NCBI RefSeq assembly: GCF_000964005.1
Contig: NZ_JXYP01000035.1
Span: 39,566-103,565 of the forward strand
DNA length: 64,000 nucleotides
Reading direction: 5' to 3'
DNA from: Williamsia herbipolensis
GTDB lineage: Bacteria; Actinomycetota; Actinomycetes; Mycobacteriales; Mycobacteriaceae
Part shown: piece by piece, positions 18,226 to 28,889 of the stretch
How the letters are laid out: each line of letters opens with the position of its first letter
Numbering within the stretch: the first letter of the stretch is position 1
Notes under the pieces: generated by a model
The model's database searches: none
Seen by the model: the letters and a program-made list of their open reading frames with translations, nothing else
Told to the model about the DNA's origin: nothing
Made by a program: the position numbers and the translations under genes

Positions 18226-19388
18226 CGGCGGGCGATCAGGCCGTCGAACGCGTCGTCGACGGCGGCCTCGGTGAGTCCGAAGTCCTCGAGCGAATAGCGG
18301 TGCACCGGTTTGCGATCGCCGCTCTTGCTCTCGGCGTCCATGGCGACCATCGCCGCGCGTGCCTCGTCGCCGAGAGGCGTGCCCAGTGCGGTGTAGATCG
18401 TCTCGACCGCGCCGAGGGGATCGTCACGGAGGTCGGCGAAGTCGATGTCGACGAACGACGCGGGATCGTGTCGTGCCCGCGCCTGGGTGAATCGCTGCAG
18501 ACCCCGCGACCACAGTTCGAGTTGGGTCGCACCGATGGTGTCGCCGACGAACGTCGTCGACCACCCGTCGGTGGCGCTGGCGGCCAACGAGCACATCGAT
18601 CCGATGATCGTGCGCGGCGGCCGGTGGGTCTGGACCACGAGGGCGTCGGGATAGACGGCGAGGAGTTCGTCGAGAGCGAACAGGTGGCTCGGATTCTTGA
18701 GCACCCACCGCTTCTCGGGCTCGTTCGCGCCGATCAGTGCCAGGTTGCGACGGTGGCGTTCGTAGGCCGGCGTCCAGTCACGACCGTCGAGCCAGCGTGA
18801 GTAGGTCGGCAGATGCGCCAGCGACTCGTACGAGATCGACATCATGGTCTGCCGCAGGAGTTGCCAGCACTCCTCGACGTCGTCGGCACTCATGTAGTGC
18901 AGGCCCATGAACTCCGGGTTCTCCACGTGGTGTTGCTCGAGGCCGGCATTGATCTGTTGGAACACGGGATTCGCGGCCCACGTGTCGCGCGGCGGGCGCG
19001 GTTGGGGGAACTCCGCCAACCACATCTCGAGACCCTGGTGCGCGGGATCGGCGGTCAGCAGGCGGTGCAGTGCCGTGGTGCCCGTCCGCGGCAGCCCGGT
19101 GACGAAGATCGGCCGGGTGATCGGGGTCGAGGACAACCCGGGGTTCGCCGTGAACGACGCCTGACTGACCAGCCGCGCCACCAGTGCGCCGCGGAGGAAG
19201 AACCGGGACATCTTGCTGCCCAGTTCGGTCAGGCCTGCGTCTCGCTGGTAACTCTCCAGCAGCACCGACAGGCCCTCGCGGTAGTCGTAACCGCCCGGCT
19301 CGTCGGTACCGAAATCGTCGAGCCCGCAGGCCTTGATCGCCGAGGCGTGCAGGTCCTCGACGGTGCCCACACCGGTACGTCCGGTCAT
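18222..19388 (-). CDS. Sulfotransferase-family protein of the sterol regulon
   Basis: 388 residues from the ATG at 19388, with GAGAGGA seven bases upstream. FVTGLPRTGTTALHRLL is the 5'-phosphosulfate loop that binds PAPS, and RWVLKNPSHLFALDELL and VVQTHRPPRTIIGSMCSLA fit the 3'-phosphate site. It is last in the hsaA-hsaC-hsaB-DUF1214-SDR unit. In M. tuberculosis the neighbouring trio Rv3531c-Rv3530c-Rv3529c (DUF1214-like, SDR, sulfotransferase-like) lies in the cholesterol cluster, so this is probably the equivalent. The acceptor substrate is unknown. PAPS could come from the CysNC operon. Confidence 0.75.
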   Translation of the reverse strand: MTGRTGVGTVEDLHASAIKACGLDDFGTDEPGGYDYREGLSVLLESYQRDAGLTELGSKMSRFFLRGALVARLVSQASFTANPGLSSTPITRPIFVTGLPRTGTTALHRLLTADPAHQGLEMWLAEFPQPRPPRDTWAANPVFQQINAGLEQHHVENPEFMGLHYMSADDVEECWQLLRQTMMSISYESLAHLPTYSRWLDGRDWTPAYERHRRNLALIGANEPEKRWVLKNPSHLFALDELLAVYPDALVVQTHRPPRTIIGSMCSLAASATDGWSTTFVGDTIGATQLELWSRGLQRFTQARARHDPASFVDIDFADLRDDPLGAVETIYTALGTPLGDEARAAMVAMDAESKSGDRKPVHRYSLEDFGLTEAAVDDAFDGLIARR

Positions 19389-19416
19389 CGTCGGTCCTCT
19401 CAGGAGTGATCTCGCA

Positions 19417-20199
19417 TCAACTATGGAACTGGCCGCAGTTGACGTCGAGGGTCTGCCCGGTGATCGCACTGGCCCAGTCCGACGCCAGGAACACCACCGC
19501 CCGCGCGATCTCGTCGGGTTCGGGCAGTCGCTTGAGGTCCGACTTCGAGGCCGTCTCGCGGTAGACGTCGTCGGGGCTGATGTCGTACTTCTTCGCGACC
19601 TCGCCGAAGTACCACCGGAGTTGATCGTCCCAGATGTACCCGGGCGCAACACTGTTCACCCGGATGCCGTGGTCTCCCAGTTCGGTCGCCAGGGTCTGCG
19701 ACATCGCCAGCAGCGCCGCCTTGGCCAGCTTGTAGCTGCCGTAACGGGGTTCGCTGTGGCGCAGCACCATCGAGTTGATCATCACCACCGCACCGGACGT
19801 CGCGCCCAGAGCCTCGGTGAACGCCTTCGTCATGCGCAGACCGCCGAGCACGGTGAGGGCGAGGCTGGAGGTGATGGCGTCGAAGTCGGTGCGGGCCAAC
19901 GACTTCATCGAGGGCAGGGCGAAGGCGTTGTTGACGAGCGCGTCGACGCGGCCGAACCGCTCCACCGTCGCCGCGACGAGGGCGTCGACCGCCTCGTCGG
20001 AGGTGATGTCGGTCGGCACCGCGTGCGCGACACCACCGGCGGTGGTGATCTCGTCGGCCACCGCGTGCAGACGTTCGGGGGTCCGTGCCGCGAGCACGAC
20101 CGATGCCCCGGCCGCGGCGGACTGCAGGCATATCGACCGGCCCAGTCCGGGACCCACGCCGCCGACCACGACGACCTTGCCGTCCAACAGTCCGGTCAT
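19417..20199 (-). CDS. Short-chain dehydrogenase/reductase (SDR), sterol regulon
   Basis: 260-residue Rossmann enzyme: a modified glycine motif VGGVGPGLGR, NNAF (residues 90-93), Ser143, and the catalytic pair Tyr153/Lys157 in YGSYKLAK. The C-terminus (ASAITGQTLDVNCGQF) is the usual SDR ending. It lies 7 bp after the DUF1214 gene and 28 bp before the sulfotransferase gene, in one operon with hsaACB. An NAD(P)-dependent oxidation of a hydroxy-steroid or fragment is likely; the substrate cannot be assigned. Confidence 0.82.
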   Translation of the reverse strand: MTGLLDGKVVVVGGVGPGLGRSICLQSAAAGASVVLAARTPERLHAVADEITTAGGVAHAVPTDITSDEAVDALVAATVERFGRVDALVNNAFALPSMKSLARTDFDAITSSLALTVLGGLRMTKAFTEALGATSGAVVMINSMVLRHSEPRYGSYKLAKAALLAMSQTLATELGDHGIRVNSVAPGYIWDDQLRWYFGEVAKKYDISPDDVYRETASKSDLKRLPEPDEIARAVVFLASDWASAITGQTLDVNCGQFHS

Positions 20200-20206
20200 C
20201 TCGCCC

Positions 20207-21427
20207 TCACCCCAACATCCTGCTCGCGATGCCGCGCTGTCGGGCGGCGATCCGCTCCCGCCAACCGTCGGCGTCGATCACGTTGTGGGAGTGGAACGGG
20301 AGGTGTTGTGCGACATCGTCGAACGCGATGACCTGCGCGGTGGGGCCCGCGCTCGCAGGGATGGGCGCCGAGGTGCGTTGCCACCGGATCTGCAGGATGC
20401 CGTGGCTGCGGCCGGTGGTCTCGATCCAGTTGGCGACACCGGGATCGCGGCGGGAGACCACCATGCGGATCATGCCGTCGGGGTCGGTCTGCGCCTGGGC
20501 GGTGTTGAGGCTGGTCTGATGGCCGATGTAGTCGAGCGAGATGTACCACATGCTCCCCAACTGGAAACCCTGATACGGCGCATCGGATCTCGGGACCGTG
20601 ATGATCATGGCCTCGTCGTCGGCGAGGTCGTAGTGCCCGACCGAGGAGAACTGTGTCGACAGTCCGCCGGGGGTGAGGCGGGGCTCGGTGAAGGTGTTCA
20701 CCGGCAGGTCGAGATAGAACCATTTCGGGAAGTTGAACCAGGTGTTGATCCGCGAGAGCAACATCTTGCCGGCCACCCGATACCGCTTGGTGAGAACCGC
20801 GATGTCGGGTTCGTCGGCCGGGGTACCCACGGTGTCGACGCGCTCGATCGAGATGGTCCCCTTCTGCTCGGCCGGCCAGTCGCCGAACACCTCGCGCACC
20901 GCGAGCGTGGTGGCCCCGTCGGCGAGGGTGAAGTGGTTCGGCCGTGTCTCGTCGGGACCGTAGGGGCCGAACCACAACTCGAAGGAACCGTCGGCGGCGA
21001 TGTCGAGGCGTCGGTCGTCGAACGCGTCGTCGCCACCGGGAACCCGGTCGGGGTCGTAGTTGCCGGTGATCACCTGGAAACTGAGATCGGTGGTGGTGCC
21101 CCGCGTCCCGGTGACCCGGTACTCGGCGCCGGCCACGAGATCGGCGCTGTAGTAGAGGGTGTCGGGGTTGTCGAGGCCCATCTTCGTGTACGGGCCGGTG
21201 GAGGTGACGAAGAACGGGTGGGTCAGCGCCCGCGACCACGCGAGTTGCATCACCGCGTGGATGCTCTGCCCGAGATAGCTGTACCCCTCGGCGAGGTCGA
21301 TGTCGGTGCGGATGAAATCGGCTCCGCGGATCAACTCCTCGGCCTCGGCGATCGCCGCGGTCAGCGGTGCGGTGATGTCGGCGACCGGCACCGGCGTCGA
21401 CGCCGGGATGTCGCTGCTCACAGCCAT
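20207..21427 (-). CDS. DUF1214-domain protein of the sterol regulon
   Basis: 406 residues starting MAVSSDI with GGAGG six bases upstream; this start overlaps the hsaB reading frame by ten bases. The C-terminal half carries DUF1214-like beta-rich sequence (GFQLGSMWYISLDYIGHQTSL; RSHGILQIRWQRT), and the N-terminal half is mainly helical. There is no signal peptide and no known catalytic motif. Its position between hsaB and an SDR gene parallels Rv3531c of M. tuberculosis. Function unknown; the conserved association with cholesterol genes suggests an enzyme or binding protein for steroid intermediates. Confidence 0.65.
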   Translation of the reverse strand: MAVSSDIPASTPVPVADITAPLTAAIAEAEELIRGADFIRTDIDLAEGYSYLGQSIHAVMQLAWSRALTHPFFVTSTGPYTKMGLDNPDTLYYSADLVAGAEYRVTGTRGTTTDLSFQVITGNYDPDRVPGGDDAFDDRRLDIAADGSFELWFGPYGPDETRPNHFTLADGATTLAVREVFGDWPAEQKGTISIERVDTVGTPADEPDIAVLTKRYRVAGKMLLSRINTWFNFPKWFYLDLPVNTFTEPRLTPGGLSTQFSSVGHYDLADDEAMIITVPRSDAPYQGFQLGSMWYISLDYIGHQTSLNTAQAQTDPDGMIRMVVSRRDPGVANWIETTGRSHGILQIRWQRTSAPIPASAGPTAQVIAFDDVAQHLPFHSHNVIDADGWRERIAARQRGIASRMLG

Positions 21428-21992
21428 GTGTCGCCTCCGGTCCAGGTGAGGAAGTTCTCGAGCTCGGCCTGCGCCGGCGTCACCCGCGGATGTTCGGTCG
21501 ACAGATAGCCACCGCGATAGAACAGCAACGGCTTGTCCTGCAGCATCTCGCCGAGCACGGTGACCCTGCCGATCACGATGAAGTGGTCGCCACCGTCGTC
21601 GACGCGTTCGATGTCGCACTGCGCCCAGGTGATGCAGTGGCGGATCACCGGCAGGCCCCCGGGTGACCGGTCCCAGTCGATGTGCGCGAACTTGTCGGTG
21701 CCCGGCGCGCCGAAGGTGGCGCTGACGTCCTGCTGGTGGTTGGACAGGATGTTCACGCAGAACCGACCGGCCGTCTCGATGACCTTCCAACTGCGCGCGA
21801 GGTCTTCTGCGGACAGAACAGCACGAGCGGCGGGTCGAGCGACAGCGCGGCGAACGACTGGCAGGCGAACCCGGCCGGTGATCCCTCGGCGTCGAGGGTG
21901 GTGATCACGGTGACCCCGGTGCAGAACTGCCCCATCGCGGTGCGGAACTGGCGCGGGTCGAAATCGGTGGTGCCTCGCGAGGCGTGGCTCAT
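21418..21992 (-). pseudogene. hsaB: hsaB, flavin reductase of the 3-HSA hydroxylase, frame broken by a GC-repeat expansion
   Basis: The first part reads QFCTGVTVITTLDAEGSP, ACQSFAALSLDPPLVLFCPQ and KTSR, and the second part, in another frame, NILSNHQQDVSATFG and HCITWAQCDIERVDDGGDHF to the usual end DTWL. Both are HsaB, the FMN reductase that supplies reduced flavin to HsaA. The frames meet at a GCGCGC run (21793-21798). Removing one GC dinucleotide gives T-S-R-S-W-K-V-I-E-T-A-G-R-F-C-V-N-I-L-S and a 190-residue intact protein, the normal family length. As printed, translation from 21992 stops after 79 residues; a 112-residue ORF begins at an internal ATG at 21756. Either a real slippage mutation or a sequencing error. 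Confidence 0.85.
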
Positions 21993-21993
21993 G

Positions 21994-24106
<2,113 letters not shown>

Positions 24107-24149
24107 GCGCGCACTCCCAACTCATGGTGAACAATCTCGGATCCAAGAC

Positions 24150-24163
24150 TAGAACACGTTCTC
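24150..24163. promoter_or_regulatory. KstR operator, hsaA side
   Basis: TAGAACACGTTCTC matches the KstR palindrome TAGAACACGTTCTA except at the last base. It is 44 bp upstream of hsaA on the minus strand. KstR is encoded at 50095; the repressor is released by 3-oxo-sterol CoA thioesters. Confidence 0.85.
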
Positions 24164-24220
24164 ATTTATGTCGAGGCCTGCGCGTTTGCGCCGGTACAGT
24201 GGCGTCTCGAAGGGCATTTC

Positions 24221-24234
24221 TGTAACGTGTTCTA
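24221..24234. promoter_or_regulatory. KstR operator, kshA side
   Basis: TGTAACGTGTTCTA fits TnnAACnnGTTnnA exactly. It lies 54 bp before the kshA ATG. Two separate boxes in this 181-bp divergent region suggest that each direction has its own operator. Confidence 0.85.
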
Positions 24235-24287
24235 CTGATGATGCCGCGGGTACACGCCGCGTGTGGCCGGTCGCGAGGAGCGTTGAG

Positions 24288-25490
24288 ATGACTGATCTGC
24301 AGAACGATGTCGCCATCCGCGAGATCGACACCGGGACCCCGCCCACCCGCTTCGCCCGGGGATGGCACTGCCTGGGTCTGGCCTCGGAGTTCACCGACGG
24401 CGTCCCGCACTCCATCGAGGCCTTCGGCACCAAACTCGTCGTCTGGTCCGATGCCGACGGGGAGGTGAGCATCCTCGACGCGTACTGCCGCCACATGGGC
24501 GGCGACCTGTCGAAGGGCAGCGTCAAGGACGGCAACATCGCGTGTCCGTTCCACGACTGGCGCTGGAAGGGCAACGGCCGCTGCGCCGGCGTCCCCTACG
24601 CCAAGCGCACACCCAAGCTCGCGAAGACCCGCGCCTGGCCGACGATGATCCGCAACGGACAGCTGTTCGTCTACAACGATCCCGAGGGCAACCCGCCGCC
24701 CGCCGACGTCGTGATCCCCGAGATCGAGGAGTTCGGTACCGGCGAGTGGACCGACTGGACCTGGAGCCGCATCGTCATCGAGGGCTCCAACTGCCGCGAG
24801 ATCATCGACAACGTCGTCGACATGGCGCACTTCTTCTACATCCACTACGCGCTCCCCGACTACTTCAAGAACGTCTTCGAGGGCGAGACCGCGGCGCAGT
24901 ACATGAACTCCCGTGGCCGGCCCGACATCGAGATGACGTCGGCCTACGGCGACAGCTACCTGAAATCGATTGCGGCGTACTACGGTCCGGCCTACATGCT
25001 GAACCCGATGCACCAGACCTACGGCGGCTACGCGATCGAGACGATCCTGACCAACTGCCACTACCCCATCGACAACAACTCGTTCGTGTTGATGTTCGGC
25101 GTGATGGCCAAGAAGCCCGAGGGCTTGTCCGAGGAGCAGGCGCAGGGCATGGCACGCAAGATCTCCGAGGGCGTCGAGGTCGGGTTCCTGCAGGACGTCG
25201 AGATCTGGAAGCACAAGAGCCGCATCGACAATCCCCTCCTCGTCGAGGAGGACGGGCCTGTGTACCAGCTGCGCCGGTGGTACGAGCAGTTCTATGTCGA
25301 CGCCGCCGACGTCACCGAGGAGATGACGGCACGCTACGAGTACGAGATCGACACCACCAAGGCCCTGGAGAACTGGGGTGTCGAGGTCGAGGACAACCTG
25401 CGCCGCAAGGCCGCGGGCGAGGACACCGAGTCCGACATCCGGGCCGAGCAGCAGAAGCTGTCGGCGACCAACGACGCCGCGAAGGTGTGA
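24288..25490 (+). CDS. kshA: 3-ketosteroid 9-alpha-hydroxylase oxygenase KshA
   Basis: 400-residue Rieske non-heme iron oxygenase, which with KstD triggers opening of ring B. The Rieske ligands are Cys67/His69 (CRHMGGDL) and Cys86/His89 (CPFHDWRW). The mononuclear iron histidines are His181 and His186 in DMAHFFYIHY, the same numbers as in mycobacterial KshA. The start MTDLQND has GAGGAG upstream; the open frame continues 5' but without a ribosome site and into the operators. The reductase kshB is not in the window. Confidence 0.93.
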   Translation: MTDLQNDVAIREIDTGTPPTRFARGWHCLGLASEFTDGVPHSIEAFGTKLVVWSDADGEVSILDAYCRHMGGDLSKGSVKDGNIACPFHDWRWKGNGRCAGVPYAKRTPKLAKTRAWPTMIRNGQLFVYNDPEGNPPPADVVIPEIEEFGTGEWTDWTWSRIVIEGSNCREIIDNVVDMAHFFYIHYALPDYFKNVFEGETAAQYMNSRGRPDIEMTSAYGDSYLKSIAAYYGPAYMLNPMHQTYGGYAIETILTNCHYPIDNNSFVLMFGVMAKKPEGLSEEQAQGMARKISEGVEVGFLQDVEIWKHKSRIDNPLLVEEDGPVYQLRRWYEQFYVDAADVTEEMTARYEYEIDTTKALENWGVEVEDNLRRKAAGEDTESDIRAEQQKLSATNDAAKV

Positions 25491-25494
25491 CGCG

Positions 25495-25857
25495 ATGACG
25501 CGGGCCGTCGACCGACCGACCGGGTCGGTGGGTGCGTGGGCGAAGGCCCCCGACTTCGCCGACGACCCGCACCGGCGTGCCGAGATCGCCTCGGCCACCG
25601 ACCGCGATCGGGCGCACTACCTGCGCGACGGTTTGCGCGAGATCGAGTGTCGGGCGTGCCATGCCTGCGTGATGGTGAAGAAGATCAGCGAGTTCCAGAC
25701 CAGCGTGCAGTGGTCGGGCGAGGCCCGGGCGCAGTGCCCGGAGCTGACCCGGGTCCGCGACAGCGGCGGCAACCCGGCGATGACCCCCACGTGTTCACGG
25801 CTGTCGGCCAGCATCGACCACGGTGTCATCGAGGGGATCATCCCGCCGCACCAGTGA
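25495..25857 (+). CDS. Small cysteine-rich protein coupled to kshA
   Basis: 120 residues, starting 4 bp after the kshA stop. A CxxCxxC cluster (CRACHAC, residues ~52-58) is followed by two further cysteines (QCPEL, PTCSRLS), a pattern able to bind zinc or an iron-sulfur cluster. It is not a canonical ferredoxin and I do not recognise a named family. M. tuberculosis also has a small hypothetical gene (Rv3527) immediately after kshA, so this is probably the counterpart. A metal-binding or electron-transfer accessory of KshA is an inference. Confidence 0.65.
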   Translation: MTRAVDRPTGSVGAWAKAPDFADDPHRRAEIASATDRDRAHYLRDGLREIECRACHACVMVKKISEFQTSVQWSGEARAQCPELTRVRDSGGNPAMTPTCSRLSASIDHGVIEGIIPPHQ

Positions 25858-25924
25858 TCGGCGATGATTTCTCGCGACGTCGCCGGTCTGTACCGGTGAC
25901 ATCCACCCGCGAGAGGATCTGACG

Positions 25925-26725
25925 ATGACCGAGTACTCCGCGCCCGCCGGCGCACCCATCTGGTTCGACCTGATGAGCTCCGACCCCGCACGTGCCGCGG
26001 AGTTCTATGGTGCGGTGTTCGGCTGGGAGGTCGAGGGACCGCCGCGCAAAGAGTTCGGCGGATACCAGAACTTCACCCGTGCCGGAGCCCGCGTCGCGGG
26101 ACTGAGCCCGTGGATGGAGCAGGCGGGCGGGCCCGCCGACATCTGGTCGGTGTACCTGCACGCCCCCGACGCCGCCGCCACGGTCGCGGCCGCCGAGAAG
26201 GCCGGGGCCAGCGTGAACGTGCCGCCGATGGCCGTCGGCACCGAGGGCACGATGGCGATGGTCGCCGATCCGGCCGGTGCCGCGATCGGCTTCTGGCAGC
26301 CCGCCGACCATGTCGGGTTCACCACCTGGGGCGAGCACGGCACACCCTACTGGTTCGAGAGCCAGTCGAAGGACTACGCCGCATCGACCGCCTTCTACTC
26401 GACGGTGACGGGGGCGAGCCTGCTCGAGGTCGGCACCGGGGGCGCCGAGGACGCCCAGGGCCCGGAGCACTACTCGCAGTTGATGTACGGCGAACTGGGC
26501 TACGCCGGGATCATGGACGCGGTGAAGGTGTTCCCGCCCGAGGTGCCGTCCTTCTGGCAGTTCTACGTCACCGTCGACGACGTCGCCGCGGCCACCGCCG
26601 AGGTCTCCCGACAAGGAGGCGAGGTCCTCATGGGCGGCGAGGTGACCCCCTTCGGCACCCTCGCCTCCGCCAAGGACCCCATGGGCGCCGTCTTCTGCTA
26701 CGCCTCACCGCCCGAAGGCATGTAG
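25925..26725 (+). CDS. Two-domain VOC (glyoxalase-like) protein
   Basis: 266 residues made of two VOC modules: APIWFDLMSSDPARAAEFYGAVFGW (cut across beta-1/alpha-1) with closing DPAGAAIGFWQ, then TPYWFESQSKDYAASTAFYSTV with closing DPMGAVFCYASPP. The layout resembles mycobacterial Rv0577 (TB27.3/CFP30B). The metal-ligand His/Glu residues of true glyoxalases are not obvious, so it may be a binding protein rather than an enzyme. It has its own spacing (67 bp) from the kshA pair and a clear AGAGGATCTG ribosome-site region; a sterol role is not established. Confidence 0.75.
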   Translation: MTEYSAPAGAPIWFDLMSSDPARAAEFYGAVFGWEVEGPPRKEFGGYQNFTRAGARVAGLSPWMEQAGGPADIWSVYLHAPDAAATVAAAEKAGASVNVPPMAVGTEGTMAMVADPAGAAIGFWQPADHVGFTTWGEHGTPYWFESQSKDYAASTAFYSTVTGASLLEVGTGGAEDAQGPEHYSQLMYGELGYAGIMDAVKVFPPEVPSFWQFYVTVDDVAAATAEVSRQGGEVLMGGEVTPFGTLASAKDPMGAVFCYASPPEGM

Positions 26726-26760
26726 CCCCTGCGATCTGAGGAAACGCGGGTCGAATCGGG

Positions 26761-26807
26761 GAACGCGGGTGCCACGGCACCGGCGTTACACGGATCGGCC
26801 CGCGTTC
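26761..26807. repeat. 47-bp palindromic repeat, left copy
   Basis: The unit begins GAACGCGGG and ends with its exact reverse complement CCCGCGTTC. An inner stem GGTGCC/GGCACC is also present. A second copy of the same length is at 27794-27840, and an additional half-unit AAACGCGGG is at 26742-26750. The copies lie either side of the AbiEi-like gene. Confidence 0.8.
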
Positions 26808-26850
26808 GTCGCGCCTGGAACCGGACGGTCACGGCGTCAGTCAGAACAGG

Positions 26851-27777
26851 ATGATCACCTTCCCGACCGATCGTCACGGACTCGTCCACCGAGAGATCGC
26901 CTTGGCAGCGGGGTTCACCGACGACGAGATCAGACGCGAGCTGCGCGACGGTCGTCTGTGTCGCGTGCAGCGAGGCGTGTACGTCGCCCCCGCTCCGCGA
27001 TCACCCGAGGACGTTCACCGGCTGGCCGCGGTCGCGTCGGCCGAGATCTCGGGCGACCGTACGGTTCTGAGCCACCAGTCTGCGGCCACGGTGCACGGAC
27101 TGTCACTGCTGAGGCCGGATCTGCAACGGATCCACACGACGAACGGGCGCCTCACGGGTGGCTGGCGGACGTCGATCCGGCAGGATCACGTGGGTTCACT
27201 CGCCGACGGCGAGGTCACGACCATCGACGGGGTGCGCGTCACCTCGCTGGAACGGACGGCGGTCGACGCCGCCCGTACGGCACGTGGCGGGTTCGCCGCG
27301 GCGCTGTCCGTCTTCGATTCCGCACTTCGCCTCGGCGCCGACCGCGCGGCGATGGCCGACGGTCTCGCGGCAACCCGCCGCGGAGTCGGACCGGCGCGCC
27401 GCGCGTTCTCACTCGCCGACGGCAAGGCGGAGAATCCCGGGGAATCGTGGAGCCGCGCTCAGATGATCGAGGCCGGCCTCCCGACACCGCGCCTGCAACA
27501 CGAGTTCCGAGACGCAGACGGGAATGTCATCGCGCGCACCGACTTCGACTGGTCGGGCCGGTTGGTCGGCGAATTCGACGGTGACGTCAAGTATCAGAAG
27601 TATCTGCGACCCGGCGAGACGCCGTTCGACGCGATGAAGCGAGAAAAGCTCCGAGAGGACGCACTACGCCGACTCGGGATCATGGTCATCCGATGGACCT
27701 GGAGTGACCTCGTGTCGGGTCGGTTGGTACCGATGATCCGCGAGTGGCTCATCCGACTCGACCTGATGGCCGCGTAA
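26851..27777 (+). CDS. AbiEi-like winged-helix protein with Vsr/DUF559-type nuclease fold
   Basis: 308 residues. The N-terminus (HREIALAAGFTDDEIRRELRDG, then LCRVQRGVYV) is the winged-helix of AbiEi-type antitoxins. The middle (SHQSAATVHGLSLL; TSLERTAVDAAR) is the AbiEi core. The C-terminal ~100 residues have the PD-(D/E)XK layout of Vsr-like endonucleases: Asp in RTDFDW, then GEFDGDVKY, and finally LRRLGIMVIRWTW. There is no adjacent AbiEii-type toxin. It interrupts the sterol block between two palindromic repeats, consistent with a mobile defence cargo. Nuclease activity is inferred from motif spacing only. Confidence 0.7.
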   Translation: MITFPTDRHGLVHREIALAAGFTDDEIRRELRDGRLCRVQRGVYVAPAPRSPEDVHRLAAVASAEISGDRTVLSHQSAATVHGLSLLRPDLQRIHTTNGRLTGGWRTSIRQDHVGSLADGEVTTIDGVRVTSLERTAVDAARTARGGFAAALSVFDSALRLGADRAAMADGLAATRRGVGPARRAFSLADGKAENPGESWSRAQMIEAGLPTPRLQHEFRDADGNVIARTDFDWSGRLVGEFDGDVKYQKYLRPGETPFDAMKREKLREDALRRLGIMVIRWTWSDLVSGRLVPMIREWLIRLDLMAA

Positions 27778-27789
27778 CGCGTGCGGAGT

Positions 27790-27825
27790 CGGCGAACGCG
27801 GGCGCCCCGACCCTCGCGTTCGCCG
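27790..27825. terminator. Bidirectional hairpin between convergent genes
   Basis: CGGCGAACGCG (27790-27800) and CGCGTTCGCCG (27815-27825) form an 11-bp perfect stem with a 14-nt loop, in the 61-bp gap between the AbiEi-like gene (plus) and hsaF (minus). No T-tract follows, as is common in actinobacteria. It is nested in the right-hand palindromic repeat. Confidence 0.6.
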
Positions 27826-27840
27826 AGACGGCCCGCGTTC
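27794..27840. repeat. 47-bp palindromic repeat, right copy
   Basis: Same length and outer arms as the copy at 26761 (GAACGCGGG ... CCCGCGTTC), with roughly three quarters of the positions identical when aligned without gaps. It runs from just after the AbiEi-like gene to the hsaF stop codon. Confidence 0.8.
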
Positions 27841-28888
27841 ACACTCCGGCGTTGGCGTCCTGTTTCTTGCGGAGTTCGAGGGCGATGTCGATGAGTTGGT
27901 CCTCCTGGCCGCCGACGAGTTTGCGGGCACCGGCCTCGAGGAGGATCTCGGCGACCGAGACGTCGTACTTGGCGGCGTGACCCTCGGCGTGTTTGAGGAA
28001 CGAGCTGTAACAGCCGGCGTAGCCCATCATCATCGCGGCGCGGTCGACGAGGCACTCGCTGGGCATGATCGGCGCGACGACATCCTGTGCCGCGTCGGCG
28101 ATCTTCATGAAGTCGATGCCGGTCCGGATGCCGAGCTTGTCGCACACGCCGACGAACGCCTCGACCGGGGTGTTGCCGGCACCGGCTCCGAAACGCCGCA
28201 CCGACCCGTCGATCTGTCGGGCACCGGCCCGCACGGCCGCGATCGAGTTCGCCACGGCGATGTCGAGGTTCTCGTGACCGTGGAACCCGACCTGCGCGTC
28301 GTCGCCGAGCTCGGCGACCAACGCCGACACCCGATCCGACACCTGCTCGAGCACCAGGGCACCGGCGGAGTCGACGACGTAGACGCACTGGCAGCCGGCG
28401 TCGACCTGGATGCGGGCCTGGGCGGCGAGCACCTCGGGCGGCTGGCTGTGGCTCATCATGAGGAACCCGACCGTCTCGAGTCCGAGTTCACGCGCGAGAC
28501 CGAAATGCTGGATGGAGACGTCGGCCTCGGTGCAGTGGGTGGCGATACGACAGATCTGCGCGCCGTTGTCCTGCGCGGCGCGGATGTCGTCCTTCACACC
28601 GAGGCCCGGCAACATGAGGAACGCGATCTTCGCGTTCTGCGCGGTCTCGACCGCGGCGCGGATCAGCTGCTGCTCGGGCGTTTTCGAGAACCCGTAGTTG
28701 AACGACGACCCGCCGAGACCGTCGCCGTGGGTGACCTCGATGACGGGTACCCCGGCACCGTCGAGGGCACCGACGATGTCGCGCACGTTCTGTTCGGTGA
28801 ACTGGTGGCGCATGTGGTGGCTGCCGTCACGCAGCGACGAGTCGGTGACCCGGATGTCGAGGGTGTCGGAGTACGCGACCGCGGTCAT
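27839..28888 (-). CDS. hsaF: 4-hydroxy-2-oxovalerate aldolase HsaF
   Basis: 349 residues. DRE-TIM aldolase: [17 protein letters not shown] carries the catalytic Asp/His region and [19 protein letters not shown] the metal-binding HxH. It splits 4-hydroxy-2-oxo acids to pyruvate and an aldehyde that is channelled to HsaG. It is separated from hsaG by one base, in the order hsaE-hsaG-hsaF, as in the mycobacterial cholesterol cluster. Confidence 0.93.
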   Translation of the reverse strand: MTAVAYSDTLDIRVTDSSLRDGSHHMRHQFTEQNVRDIVGALDGAGVPVIEVTHGDGLGGSSFNYGFSKTPEQQLIRAAVETAQNAKIAFLMLPGLGVKDDIRAAQDNGAQICRIATHCTEADVSIQHFGLARELGLETVGFLMMSHSQPPEVLAAQARIQVDAGCQCVYVVDSAGALVLEQVSDRVSALVAELGDDAQVGFHGHENLDIAVANSIAAVRAGARQIDGSVRRFGAGAGNTPVEAFVGVCDKLGIRTGIDFMKIADAAQDVVAPIMPSECLVDRAAMMMGYAGCYSSFLKHAEGHAAKYDVSVAEILLEAGARKLVGGQEDQLIDIALELRKKQDANAGV

Positions 28889-28889
28889 G

